NCBI GenBank assembly: GCA_037043015.1
Contig: CM073324.1
Location: forward strand, 15,769,013 to 15,833,012
Source: Bryum argenteum
Lineage: Eukaryota; Streptophyta; Bryopsida; Bryales; Bryaceae
Direction of reading: 5' to 3'
DNA length: 64,000 nt
The translations under genes and the position numbers were made by a program. Of the stretch, positions 40,241 through 51,993 are shown piece by piece (within the stretch, counting starts at the first letter, position 1; each line of letters starts with the position of its first letter). A model generated the notes under the pieces. It was not told the origin of the DNA and searched no databases. It saw nothing but the letters and a program-made list of their open reading frames with translations.

Positions 40241-43200
40241 ATGGTAAGCCTGCCCCTCTTCAATCTCACACTCTCATCGAGCTTGTCTGGATCTCTGTTC
40301 TCGATGTGCGATCTGGTAGGAAGGCCTTTGATCTTGTGCGCGATCAGTTCAGAGACAGGAATAGACTCATGACTTTAATTTTTAGAAACTTTTCTGTCAG
40401 AGTATCGTAATCTGGAGAGTGCGGCGAAATGCCTTGCCAGGAAGATGAGATCGCTGCATTTTTAGGAAGTGTACATTCGATTAAGACATAAGGAATCTCA
40501 ATTTCTGCAATTTATCTCCAATTGAGTTTGAAAGTAAGTTCGTGAGTTGGAGAGTAGCCAGCAATGTGCGGTAAGAGACTGCTGTTTGTGGATCACCAGG
40601 AGCAGTTATGAGACTGTTGATGCATAATGAGATTCAGGAACAGGTCGTTCGTGATTTTTGCACTTTTTTGTTGAGGTTATTGCTTATGGTGAAGTGAGTT
40701 CGTGATTCTTTGTCTTAGAATTATGTGTGTGGTGAATGTTGTTGTAGAGTAAGACTGTCGGGATGAGTTTCCTGCATTATTACTTAGTTGTCAGTTGATC
40801 GGGATTTTAGAAATTTGAGGTTGTGAAATCTTGGATCTGCATGTATGAATGTAGAAGAATTTCTGGTCAACAGTCGCGCAGATCTTCTAAGTTGTGTCAA
40901 TTTACCAATTAGTGCTTATGCCACACACATATGTCATGCTTGCTGATAAGAATTTGAACAAAGCATAAGATGCGTGATAGTACAGAGTTTGACCTTATTT
41001 AGTATTTTACAGCCTGTGAAATTTGCACTTGCTGATTGGCTCGATTATGAAGGTTGATTTTCTCCCCTTGAGCCAATTGTATAATCAGACATAAAGAGAA
41101 CATGTAAGCGGGAGAGTGGACGCAGTCGATTTCCATTGAGCAGAGTGTTTACGTGTTTATGTGTATTCTGCAACAAGGCCACACTATATTCAATAATCTT
41201 GTGTTCTTGATGTTATTCTTGTAGGAAAATGTTACGGAGACAGTAGCGGACGAAGAAGAAGAGTCGCCCTTGCCGTCTCCACTTCCGAATGTTGAGATGC
41301 TTCCGCCTGAAACTGCAGACAAAAGGTTTGCTATACCGTTTTGTACGCTTGTTATGCGGTTTGAATAAGATATGCATGCATAGATCGCAATGGATGTACT
41401 GCATCAAAGGGCTCCTCAGGTTCTTTTGAAATGGTCACGGGAGCATTGTGGCTAACTCTATCAGGAATGAGGTTATTCACGAAATGACATCTGTCACTTT
41501 GTGACGTTCCTGAACAATGTTGATGCAGCTGAGGCCCTTTTAACCTTTAGTTTAAGCAAGTTTTTCCCGCTCTAGATACACAACGAGTGCAGCATGGATT
41601 TTCACTGTGATTTATAGGTAGCATCAATGTGGAGCTCTGAATGCAAGCCTGTGGTTGATCCACATCTGATAGCGGTTGATGGTTCCGAGAGTTGTAGGTA
41701 TGCATTAACTTTGGAGGCAATGAAGAGCGATGAGAATTTTCTATGGATGCAACTCAGCAAGTGTCGTATCACCGACAAACGCACCCGCAAAGTGAGTGCG
41801 ACAATGTTTTACCTTTCACGAGTGGTCTTCTGTTGTTAATCTTTCTTGTATGGCGTCGCTTTACTCGTTAAAATTGGCTTACAAGTGATTGCAGGGGACT
41901 CTGTTGGAATCTTGCAGCTCTTTGCAGCTTTGAAGGATAACAAGTCAGTGACATCCATCGATCTTTCAGACAATGTGATCACGGACGACGGCATGAATTT
42001 CTTGACGGGAGTCTTGGCTGTTGGAATGGCCCCTAACTTGATTCATATCAACCTGAAGGGTAATCCTATCAGCAGCAAAGGCCGAGAGCTTCTTGCTGGA
42101 TTATATCATCTACGTAAGCAGCTTTTGGTAGGTCAAATAACAACTGACATATCAATACAATATTGCTCAAGTGTTTTTCGATTCGGCTTATAGATATCCC
42201 AGCACTGCAGTACAGATTGGCATGTTCAGTCCATCATCATAATGCTCAATGGTTTTTGATAATTTTTTCTGAGTTACATTAATGTATTTCTCAGAGTCTA
42301 AGATCAGGGCACTTTGCAATGGATCTCTTGCTTCATTTAAAGCAGACGAATTGAATGCAGGTTGAGTATGATATGGACGATGAAGAACCTACTGAAGAGG
42401 GAGAGTCGGATTTCTCTGTGAAAAATGAATGGCAAGAAGGCTTCCCAAGGAGCAAATGGATTGGAGATTGTACAGAGGCAGGTGAACCTGAAGATTCAGA
42501 AGCTACCAACTTGTTTGCCGGTGCACAACGGCAGCGAGCTTGCAATCCCCGTCTTCTGGAGGAGCAGGTAGGAAGCACTGAGCAACCGGAAGAGCCAGTT
42601 TTAGACAACCGTGCAGATTGTTGTTCCAGTATAGGCGAAACTGCAAAGCAACTTTGTAGATTTCAGTTTCGAAAGAACAAGTAACAATAAGCACTTGTCT
42701 GTTGTCTATATTAATTGAATATATACTCTCTGTAGACATACTGTTCTGTATCTCTTTAAATGTGGATTGTGATTATATTCATTGGTTAAAGTAATCTTCC
42801 ACATTCGTAACAGTGACCAAAACTGAGAATTGGCTGGCATGTGGAATCCATTGATGCTTATTCGGTCAATCTGAACATGCCGGTGGAGTTGCCTAGCATA
42901 TCGACTCTTATGCCCGTGACTGGGAACCATGTCATTTTTATGGTTGTGAGGCAGGCTCAGGCATTGGTACAAGTGTTGCAGCAGAGTATAGCTGCCAACA
43001 TGGCTCCAGCAGAGATTGCTGCAAATTTGAAACAGCTAGGAGGAATCTTAACTCAGTTGTTAGAATTTCACCGAGATAGACTTCCCGAGTGGACATCCCT
43101 AGACCAACTTCCCAAGGTTTGGCTTCCATCAACTTCTGTCGCTCCTAGAACCTTCTTATGCTATTGCCACAGACGTTGCTCTTCATGTCTTCAAGCTCAT

Positions 43201-44683
43201 TGAGAACACTAATTGTCATGCCGTGAAACGTTGGATTCGTCTGACATATACATGGCACCTTAACTGTGCAGAACTCCAATATTGCATATTTCTAAATCTT
43301 TCTGAGGTTTCTTCAATGTTCCGTTGAGCAGGGTTTAAGGGAAGTGGTGGAGGAGTTGAGGACCTTGATCGTCATTCTCGACGTGACTGCGGCACCACAC
43401 AAAACTCAACGTAGTACCGAAGAAGCCTCTGCAGGTTTACACCGCGTAGCTGTGGTCAATGTTCTTGGAGAGCTCCTAGAGGCAGGATGTCCTGTTATGG
43501 ATGGCCAGCTCCTTGCTCTAGCAGTTCCAAGCAGACTTATAGCCCTCTTTCTTCAATACCCTTGGAACAGCATTCTGCAGGGATCCGTCTGCAAATTCTT
43601 TCTTGTAAGTTCTGCTCTTTATACTAGCGCAATGATGGGGTTGCTTCTTTGAAAGTGTTATTATTATCTAGGTTTCTGAAGGCTTCCTTTAGTTTTTTGG
43701 GTATGTTCCAAAGTCCTCGTAATGATTGTGGAGCTGTGAGGTTTTTGAAATGGCTCTCGATACTTGGTGATGCATGTGTTCCCCAAGTACACGAGACATT
43801 CTCTTCTTCTGGATGTGAATCCATTTGGGCTCCCTTGACAATTTTAGTCCCACAGTCTCATTTGCTAGGAAGGTGTATAGTAGCTTGTTCGGATGGATTT
43901 GAACGGTCTATTGCATTCCGAGTACAGTCAGATGTGAATTTCAGTCATGTTGTTGAGTTACGCAGCCCTATTTACCACTTGATATTTCGCCTGATCCAGG
44001 CAGTTTTAGGTCGACCTGGAACCCCTATATGCTCGGCCGCTCTTGCGGGAGGTACTGGTCTTCCATCCCTATGTGCCAAAGTTGGAAGTGAATGTGCTGC
44101 GTTAAGGATGGGCAACAGACCGGGGTAAGTGTTCTCGTTTATTGATGTGGCTGCAATAATATTATATAAATATATAATTATATCATTGTGTTGGATGTCC
44201 ATTAGTCCCTGATTGACGTCAATCTACAAAATGAGTTTCAGTAAGCGAGATGTCAACAAATGTCTAACTACCGTTTTATATATATGGTTGTCTCAGGTAT
44301 GGTGGGTATATTGTAAAGCTCTCTCGTACCCTGCAGGCTTTAGGAGAGAAGGAACCATCTATTAATGTAACTTCCATTCTTTCTCTCTGCTCCTAGGTTC
44401 CGCTTTGGAGAGAACTTCATTTGTGATTTGATGTTGCGGTAGTAACTAGATAATTAAGGCAGTGATGTTGGGTGCACGATAACAGGAGTTGTTACAGCAA
44501 AGCGAGCAATGGGTTGCCTATGCCGGCACAGACGGGCCATTGTCAAGGCTATTGGCAGAGCAAGCAGGTCATTTAGGAGGACCAAAGCCAATTCTTGCAC
44601 GCTCCATGGCGTCTTTTTTCCAGAGTGACACAGGCAGGTCGTCTGCAGCATTTGAACAGCTCCGAGGCCTATTTCTCCCGTAA
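40241..44683 (+). CDS. Leucine-rich-repeat protein with C-terminal SAPS-like domain
   Basis: Exons: 40241-40243 (ATG only), 41225-41325, 41618-about 41791, 41895-42127, 42361-42567, 42955-43116, 43332-43604, about 43928-44124, 44297-44366, 44486-44683. A 981-bp intron directly follows the start codon; ATG|GTAAGC to GTAG|GAAAAT keeps frame. Joins around exon 3 do not match in phase with the strongest sites, so a small exon may be missing there. N-terminal acidic stretch (ADEEEES), then ribonuclease-inhibitor-type leucine-rich repeats (TSIDLSDNVITDDG, IHINLKGNPISSKG), an acidic linker and an armadillo-like part. The C-terminal part (LHRVAVVNVLGELLEAG, IALFLQYPWNSIL, GYGGYIVKLSRTLQALG, then NELLQQSEQW) tracks the end of SAPS proteins, regulatory subunits of PP6/Sit4 phosphatases. 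Function is inferred only; no enzyme motif is seen. Confidence 0.72.
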
Positions 44684-46279
44684 GTTTCCAGTGCTAGGAA
44701 TTTTCTCTAACTTGATAGCGCCTCACAGAATGGTTGATAGCATCTCAGATAGGTCAGAATCTCAACGCAAGCACATTCCTTCATAATCCTTGTTACGCTT
44801 CACAATCTTGTGGAACAAGAGTTCGGTGATCTGCTCTAGAAGAGTCAGCAGTCGGTCATGATCAGTACTTTAGCACAATCATCAGCTCAAAGGCGTGAAA
44901 ATGAGGGAACCACCGTATGCCATATTCATCGGCAAGGATGTCCAATATATGGGTGCATCATAGCATTTTCTAGGAGGCTTCCTTACCAAAAATAGTGTTA
45001 CTTTGTACTTTACCACACACTGAGAATGACACACACTAAGAATGACATTGTACTGTATAAAACATGTCAATAGCATTGATGATCTTTTTTTGTCAATACA
45101 ATGTGTTATTACAACATTCAAGTTTATTTATCTATTATTCCTCCTAATCATGTACACTTTTCATATATTAAGTCATACTATAGGTATGTATTCACACCTC
45201 TAGCAAAGCTTGAAAGTGTATTGCCAACATAGATTGATATGTTACCATTAAGAATTTTTTTAACATTATCAAGTTATAGAAGAATTAGACTATGCCTTGA
45301 GAGTTTAAGATATTAGTTTCATCAAGTTCTTATGTTGTATGAATCTTAAGCTTTGAAGCTATTGCTCATTGTGGCCTTTACTCTTGTAGGTATGTTCAAG
45401 AGAGACGACCTCTTGATGTTCATGATAGGCGGCCCCTTGATGTTCAACCAAAGTCAGAGGCGTACTAGTGTTTTAGCATATATTTAGCACATACTTCTGG
45501 TGCAATTCAATTTTTAAAATATTCCGAACATATTCTTTTAGGTGACTATGGTTTTCTTTGGAGTTAATTAGTCCCTCAACCTCAGACGCTAAGTTTTGCA
45601 TTACTCAAAATGATAGCTAATTATAAAGATATTAACTACATTATGATATCGGTTTTTACATACAACAATTGTTCAAATAATGATACTCCTTTTTCTAATC
45701 TGTACATGAAGGTAGTGTTTGCTCATATTGGAGTATTAAGTTCTAGCTATTCTAGCTCATACAAGCAAAACTTAGGGCTTATTTTAGTGGATATATTAGA
45801 TAATTATCATTGTTACAACTTGCTACTGCTCGTTTGTAGCATCATGATTACATTACAATTATTTTATGTCTATGTGCTTGAAATCATTTCTAATTGATAT
45901 CATTGGACATGCTTTCTATATTATTTACAAATATACTCATGTGTTATGGGCTTTCTAATTATAAAGAAGTTTTAAGTTAAGGGGGCTTCGATATTTGGAA
46001 ATTAAGGAAATCGTAGAATATACTTTGGATGGCATTCTAAGTAATTTAATCATATTGTTTTTTTATCATTGATATATGAGGTTAAAGTTCAAGAGATTGA
46101 TTCACTTATAGTAGGTGGGGATTCAAGTCTTTGGAGCTGTTATGTACTTCTAGGTAATAAGATTACTAAGATAAGAGAGCCATTATTGGACATACATCAT
46201 CTTTGAGCAATCCACCTTAGTGTCACCTACAGTATATTTTAAGCTCTTACACTTGATATTACAAAGTTCGTACCCACGA
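44684..46279. other. AT-rich intergenic DNA
   Basis: 3' flank of the LRR/SAPS gene, then AT-rich DNA. Open frames here (for example 45610-45897) show no domain. A short duplicated CTTGATGTTCA motif occurs near 45410-45445. Confidence 0.5.
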
Positions 46280-46284
46280 GGTAT

Positions 46285-47781
46285 TGTCACATCCCTTTCC
46301 AAAGGATGCCCGAACACCGTGGTGAGCCGAGAGGACCCCGGGAGTGACGCCCCGGGCTTGGCAAGAGACAAGGTGAAGTGACCAAGGGGAGTCCCGAGCA
46401 AACAGCACGCAATGGCGTCGTGCTCGGGACGAACTTGGTGGTGTGTCTTACATGGTTGGAAACCTTGTTTGAGCACGCATCCATGGGTCCAAAGAACGCG
46501 CAATTTGGAGTTGTGAGTCATGAGATATGACTCTCCAAAGTTGGAGCGCGTTCCGGGACACTCCGGGACTCGGGAGTGTTGCCTTTCGGGACTCAAAATG
46601 TCGTCCCTCATGGATGGCGGCATGTTGCATGTCTTTGGAAAGCTCTGGACAAGAGCTTTCCAAAATGCTAAGGCTCGTGAGGAGCAAAGCAATGCTTTGG
46701 GAGATATGGCTCTCCAAAGCATCGGGACTTCGGGACTCGGGACTGCTGCCTCCCGGGACTCCCGAATGTTCAGAGGAGCATAGCTCCCACATACAAGCTC
46801 CGATTGGGACAAGTAAGGAGTCCATTGACATCTACTCAAAGAGTAGATGTCGAAAATGGGATCGCACGTCCCATTTGGATAACTGAGCTACAAGTTAGCC
46901 CGAGAAGAAGATACGGCCCGTTTTTGAGGCTAAGGCAAAAACGGGTGGTCTTCCAAAACAAAGTGTGTCACGGAAGGCCCTCAACACAAGAGGGGGCCTA
47001 CCAAGACTCAGAGAGTACTATGAGGAGGGGTGGTCTCCTCCTCACTTGCACATGGTGCGCTTGAGGAGCCGGGGTGGCTCGAAGGGGTGAGGCTTGGATG
47101 GGGCCTCACTCCCGCACCTTGTGGAAAATGGAGAGTCTTTGGAGCATCTCTAAACATGGGGTTGGGAAGTGTCCTCTCCAAGTTAGTCCCGTGATAAGTA
47201 GTGCGGTTCAGGGAGTGACCGGGAATGGGTCCGAAGGTGAGCGTGGAAAGGAAGCGCCGGCCTTATCTTGGGCGTTGTGGGATCTTCTTGAGCGTCCCGC
47301 AACATTGGGTTGGAAAAGTCCCATCCAAACTAGTCCCGGAAAACTAGTGCCGGGATTCCGGGAGGATTTCCGTAAAATCCCGAATGGGGTGAGAAACAAG
47401 AGTGGAAGGGGACTAGTGGGAAGTTGGAAAATGGATAAGGGCGGTTAGGCTCGGGGGTGATTAGTAGCACCCTTGGGAGCTTGGACATTTGTGGAAGGCC
47501 GCCCCGTGCCACCAAGTGGCATGCCCATGTGTTGGTGGGAGTTCCGGGTTGGCATCACCTATGTGTTGGTGGGAGTTCCGGTAATGAGTGCCGGATAATG
47601 AGTTATAGAGTCGAGTGGGTTGGACACCTTGACTTAGAATGGTGCTTAACATTGTGTGTGTGGGGCGCATGCAGTGTTAGCAAAGTCGTGGGCGGTTCTT
47701 TCTAACTAAGTGAGCCGTGATTCCGCTACCAAGTAAGGCTCACTAAGAAAAAGAAGAGTTGGAGTAATTAGGGTCGCGACA
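46285..47781. mobile_element. Solo LTR, probably Ty3/gypsy type (fossil)
   Basis: Starts TGTCACATCCC and ends GGGTCGCGACA, an imperfect inverted pair with the TG...CA ends of LTRs, and is flanked by the 5-bp repeat GGTAT (46280-46284 and 47782-47786). About 1.5 kb and GC-rich against AT-rich flanks. No gag, pol or internal region is present, so it looks like the LTR left after recombination between two LTRs. Intact target-site copies suggest moderate age. The open frames inside on both strands are not recognisable genes. Orientation undetermined. Confidence 0.7.
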
Positions 47782-47786
47782 GGTAT

Positions 47787-48447
47787 TGCTTTGTTTGTTG
47801 ACATGTATTTGTGCAGAGTAGATTAGATACATGCATCTTGATTGGTAGTAACACGAAACCTCAATTGTTTTGCTACATAATCTAGTGTACTTCACCTTAG
47901 AATTCAAACTTATTGAAATAGCAAATGCACATTGCTAATCCGTCAAGTTATGACATATTTGAACTATTAGAAGTACCACCCATACTAAAAATTGAACATA
48001 TCAAATTCACATTCAAGAGTAACTACAAAATAAACAAAACATTACCATTGTAGAAAGAATGATTCAAAAATTTAGCCAAAAAGGAAAAACACTTTGTTTT
48101 GAACATATCTTACTCAGTATACAAACTTTCTACAAATCTTACAAGACCTTGCTTCATCCAATTTGGAACAAGTAAAATCGTAACTGAACTACAATGAAAT
48201 GTAAGAAGTAAGATGCCATGTCGAAGGTAGGCTTACATTGAGAACATGCCAACCTCTAATGCCACATTCTCTTCTACCTGCATAGACCATATTTTATATC
48301 CATTATACTTCAAAGAAATAAGAGTTAAGTATGAACAAATTGAAAATGACACTTCACACCATTGCTTGCACTATTCAAATGACGTTCGACACCTTTTTTA
48401 TATTCATTTCGAACAAGCTAGTTACCATGACAAGTTACTTACCGTGC
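47787..48447. other. AT-rich intergenic DNA, 3' flank of TIC55-like gene
   Basis: About 660 bp between the LTR remnant and the TIC55-like stop codon. Nothing recognised apart from probable 3' UTR. Confidence 0.5.
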
Positions 48448-51400
48448 TCACTTGCGATGTGGCCTCACATAGTTGTTGGTTAGTGATTCTTGGCCTTTGA
48501 AACAAGCAAATGCAGCTCCAAACGACAAAAGAGCCAAGCCAACAAATGAAGCTCTCCATATCATGGAAGCCAATGTTATGGCTACTCCAGTTGATAATAA
48601 ACCCATTGCCAATGCAACCTATTCCCCATGAACAAGAATTTGTTAGCAATGAAGCACACTCTCCTAAGACATCCTCTAACAAGCCAACTTTCACAATTAA
48701 CTACAAGAACAAGGAATATCCTATCTTCTAAACTACAAAACATTTTGTTTTTGCAATACTTTATGGAAATTATTCAATATAATATCATCAGTCTCATTGT
48801 CCTATGGGCTTTTGAGAAAAAACTCGATTAATATACGTCTAATCTCTACTCTAAACTCAATTAATATACTTCTTCTTTCTTCCTTCACTAAATGGTAAAC
48901 TTTACATATACACTACTACAATCACATGAAGGGTGAGTTTGCATTTGTACAACAAACACCTTATTGAAATTCAAAAAACTATCCATATTTCACCCTCAAA
49001 TCCCCAATGTGTCCAATGTAGTAGTATGAGAGAGAGCGAGGCACCACAAGCCTTGTCTTGGTGGTTAGGGCTAAGGCCCTCAATGAGAAGGTCGTGGGTT
49101 CTACACCCCACACCAGCAAGGTGTTCACCACTATAGTCCACCCAACTATTGTGGGGGTGTCCTTGGACCTCATTGTAAGGGTACCTCAAAGCCCTTTGGG
49201 GATATTATGTCGAGTATCTTCAAGGCATTAGTAACTAGCTAGAAACTAGCGTAGTTACATTGTTCCCTCTCGAGAGGGGGAAGAAGTATTGTTCCAATTT
49301 CCCCTTGTCCAGTGGTCATCGAGATATTAGCATTACGAACGGACACTACATTCACACCGGCCCCTTAGAAGGGGAATGGAGTTTCTATCTATCTATGAGA
49401 GAGCTTGGTTCAATCATGACGGTGACGACACATTTATAGGAAGAGGGAATGGGAATGATGAAGAGAGGGGCACCTTTTGGAATGTTTGGAAGGCGGTGAG
49501 GGCAGAAAGGCAAGCTTTACAATGGACAACGTGACGGAAGTATCGATTGGTGGGGTCACGAGCAAACATGGCGCCGAACGAGCCCTGCGCGGGGTACGAA
49601 GTGGCGGTGGCGGCGGACGCTCCAGCGGGCGCGGCCTCCGTGAGAGCGGCAGTCTTGGGCAGACTGACGCGCTGGTGCCCAAAGAAATACGGCATCCCAT
49701 GCCCCACCTTGTCCATCCACTTCCGAAGCTCCGTCACCCACGTATCGGAACTCTTCATGTTGAGGTACAGCTCCCGGGTGCCCTGATTACGCTTCACCAG
49801 GTACTCGTTCTGGGACGCTAGAAAACCCATGTCCTGCTCGAACACCGTATTGCTCGTCAAGTGCAGCAGCCACTGGGGGATGGACTTGATGGAGCCTGGA
49901 AAGCCCGTGCTCCCGAACCGCAGGATTAGCATCGATTTGCCTTGCCCCGCGGGACGGCACAGGAAGACTGCGCTGGAGATCATCTCGCTTCCGTCTGGTT
50001 TTACGGTGCGCTTGTCGTTGCGCGCGCAACAAGGCGCCTCGAATTTCGTTGTGTTCGTGAATGATGGCGCGCTGATCTCCTTCCAGTTTCCGGAGAAGCC
50101 CCGTGCGCTCCGCTCCGTCACTTCGAACACCTGCACCACGTCACAGCAGTCATGAATCATGGAGTATCAGAATCGCACATGCCCATATGAGGACTCAATC
50201 TATTCCATTCCATGTGCCATTATGCATGTGGAGTGCGAATGATTATGCTTTTCCTGTGCCAAATCTCGGCAACATCCAAGCAGAAGGGCGTGCCCAGCGT
50301 TCCTCCCTCCTGGAGCTGCCGGGCACCCTTCGTACCACCGGGAGCTGCTTCTGGGCACCCTCCGTAACAAGGCCCGGCAAAATACACGGGTGGAGCTGTA
50401 CCAATGGGAAAGCCTGAGTGGGCCGAATTCCGCACCCCACTGGAGAGGTCAATGAATCTTATCGACATGCTACAGTTTTGTGGAAATACCAGGGGTAGCT
50501 CGGACGAATGCATGGCATGCTCTTGCTTGGATGTTGCTCCCAACTTTTAACCATTCACCGTACTTAATCTCATCATAAGCTACAGCATCTAAAGTAGCAT
50601 CTAATCCTTCGGTCACTTTCTACTCTCCACTAACCATGTTTCCTTCTTTTTCAACTATATTTGCAGTAAGCTTGAAGTATGCCAATGTGTGCAATTGAGG
50701 TTGGGCCCGGGGATTGTTACCAGGGCTTGGGCGTTTTCGCGCTTGGCGCTCTGGTCGGTGCGGTCGTGAGAAATGGGAATGTGGGCGGGGTCCATGAGAT
50801 TTTCCAGTAAGATGGAGTAGTCGTACGGAAGCTCATGGATCGAGTCGAGTGCTATGAACCCGTCTCTCTCGTAATGCTCATACCAGGGGATCTTGGTGGC
50901 GTCCGCTGTGGCTGGATTGCCCATCCACGCCCATATCACCCCCTGGGAGATTTTGGCTGCGTATGTCTTGGTGCACGCCGTCTTGGGTATCTTCGCGCCC
51001 GCCACTAACTGCTCACCAATCCAGCCATCTCACCTCAGCCCTCGCACCTTCATACATTCCATCACAGCCAAAGCGCTCAAAACACGAGTGCGTACCTGTG
51101 GAATTTTGGTACATTGGCCACTTCCATTGAATTGCCAACCATGGTATAGACACTCCAGCTTCCCGTCGATCACCTGCCCTTCTGACAGCTTCGCAAGCCT
51201 GCCACTCATTCAAACTCACTCATCATGCTACAGTTTCATATGGATAGCATGCATAATTGAGCTGACTTTCCATGGCCACCTGAACATCATATCAGCAATT
51301 TATTGCGACGGAAACGAAGGTCATTGAAAATGTTTGGGGGTACGAACAAGAGCTGAATCGCGTGAAACCAAACTGTGGAATCATGATCCGAATGTTCAGA

Positions 51401-51993
51401 TAGGTATTTCACGAATATGCCACCGCCAAGCTGAGATCAGGACTTTGCAACTTTTTAAATTGAGGGGTTCTAATCTCTCAGCTCCAGCATATTCGTGCAT
51501 CGGCGTTATCAGGGCCAACTTGAAATTACGAAATCGAACCTACTTAGCATATTGATGCTGAAGATTCATCGACGAGCAAGTGAGCAAGGGACCTGTGAGG
51601 GCAGCGATCCTCGAAGCAATGAAGCTCCCCTTTGTCGTCATAGAAGAGCACGACAGAGCGATCGAACACGGTGAGGCCGAGCGGTGCGGATTTGGGCATC
51701 TCAGCCTCCAAGTACATGGGGTACCACTCCTGCTGCCAATCGTACTCCACGGTGGCGTCAGTATCGTCGACAGATTGAAGAGCGGGCTCATCGGCCACCA
51801 CGCGGCGCACCACGGGCCGCCTCCTGTTGGAACATCGAACTCTAGCGCCACTGGGTCTAGCAGAGTGATCCGGCGCCACACTGACCCATCGCACCGCCGC
51901 TAAGTACCGCACCCTATGGCCCCCGAATGCCGAGCTCGAAATTACTGTCCCCGGCAGCTGCAGCTGGACAACCGCACTCGCCATCGCGCGCAC
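48448..51993 (-). CDS. TIC55: TIC55-like Rieske non-haem iron oxygenase, chloroplast inner envelope
   Basis: Rieske mono-oxygenase; TIC55 of flowering plants hydroxylates phyllobilins during chlorophyll breakdown and was first found with the inner-envelope import complex. Exons 51993-51593, 51198-51096, 51008-50721, 50130-49474 and 48618-48448 join in phase to exactly 539 residues, the Arabidopsis TIC55 length. Rieske cluster: CPHR (Cys131, His133) and CLYHGW (Cys150, His153). Mononuclear iron site: [10 protein letters not shown] (Asp241, His244, His249). The redox CxxC near the C-terminus is HCKAC (Cys468, Cys471). The last exon encodes two membrane helices and a basic end (RPHRK). The Ser/Arg-rich N-terminus fits a transit peptide. 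[10 protein letters not shown] then VFEVTER is TIC55-specific rather than PAO or PTC52. ATG 51984 is an alternative start. Intron 4 (49473-48619) carries a SINE. No defect seen. Confidence 0.95.
49035..49393 (+). mobile_element. Full-length tRNA-derived SINE inside TIC55 intron 4
   Basis: The reference copy of the family, about 360 bp. Head: A-box-like TGTCTTGGTGGTTAGGGC (49054-49071) and B-box-like GGTCGTGGGTTCTACACCCC (about 49090-49109), spaced as in a tRNA. Then a body shared with other copies (GGTACCTCAAAGCCCTTTGG, ACTAGCTAGAAACTAGCG, GGACACTACATTCACACCGG) and a TCTATCTATCTAT tail. Flanked by TATGAGAGAG at 49025-49034 and 49394-49403, a target-site duplication. Orientation is antisense to TIC55. 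Confidence 0.88.

Noticed and set aside
46183-47705. Several open frames of 60-220 codons on both strands
   Set aside because: They lie within the GC-rich LTR, overlap one another and show no domain.
49054-49110. A and B boxes suggesting a tRNA gene
   Set aside because: No cloverleaf can be drawn. The same head occurs in other copies with SINE body and tail, so it is a SINE promoter.
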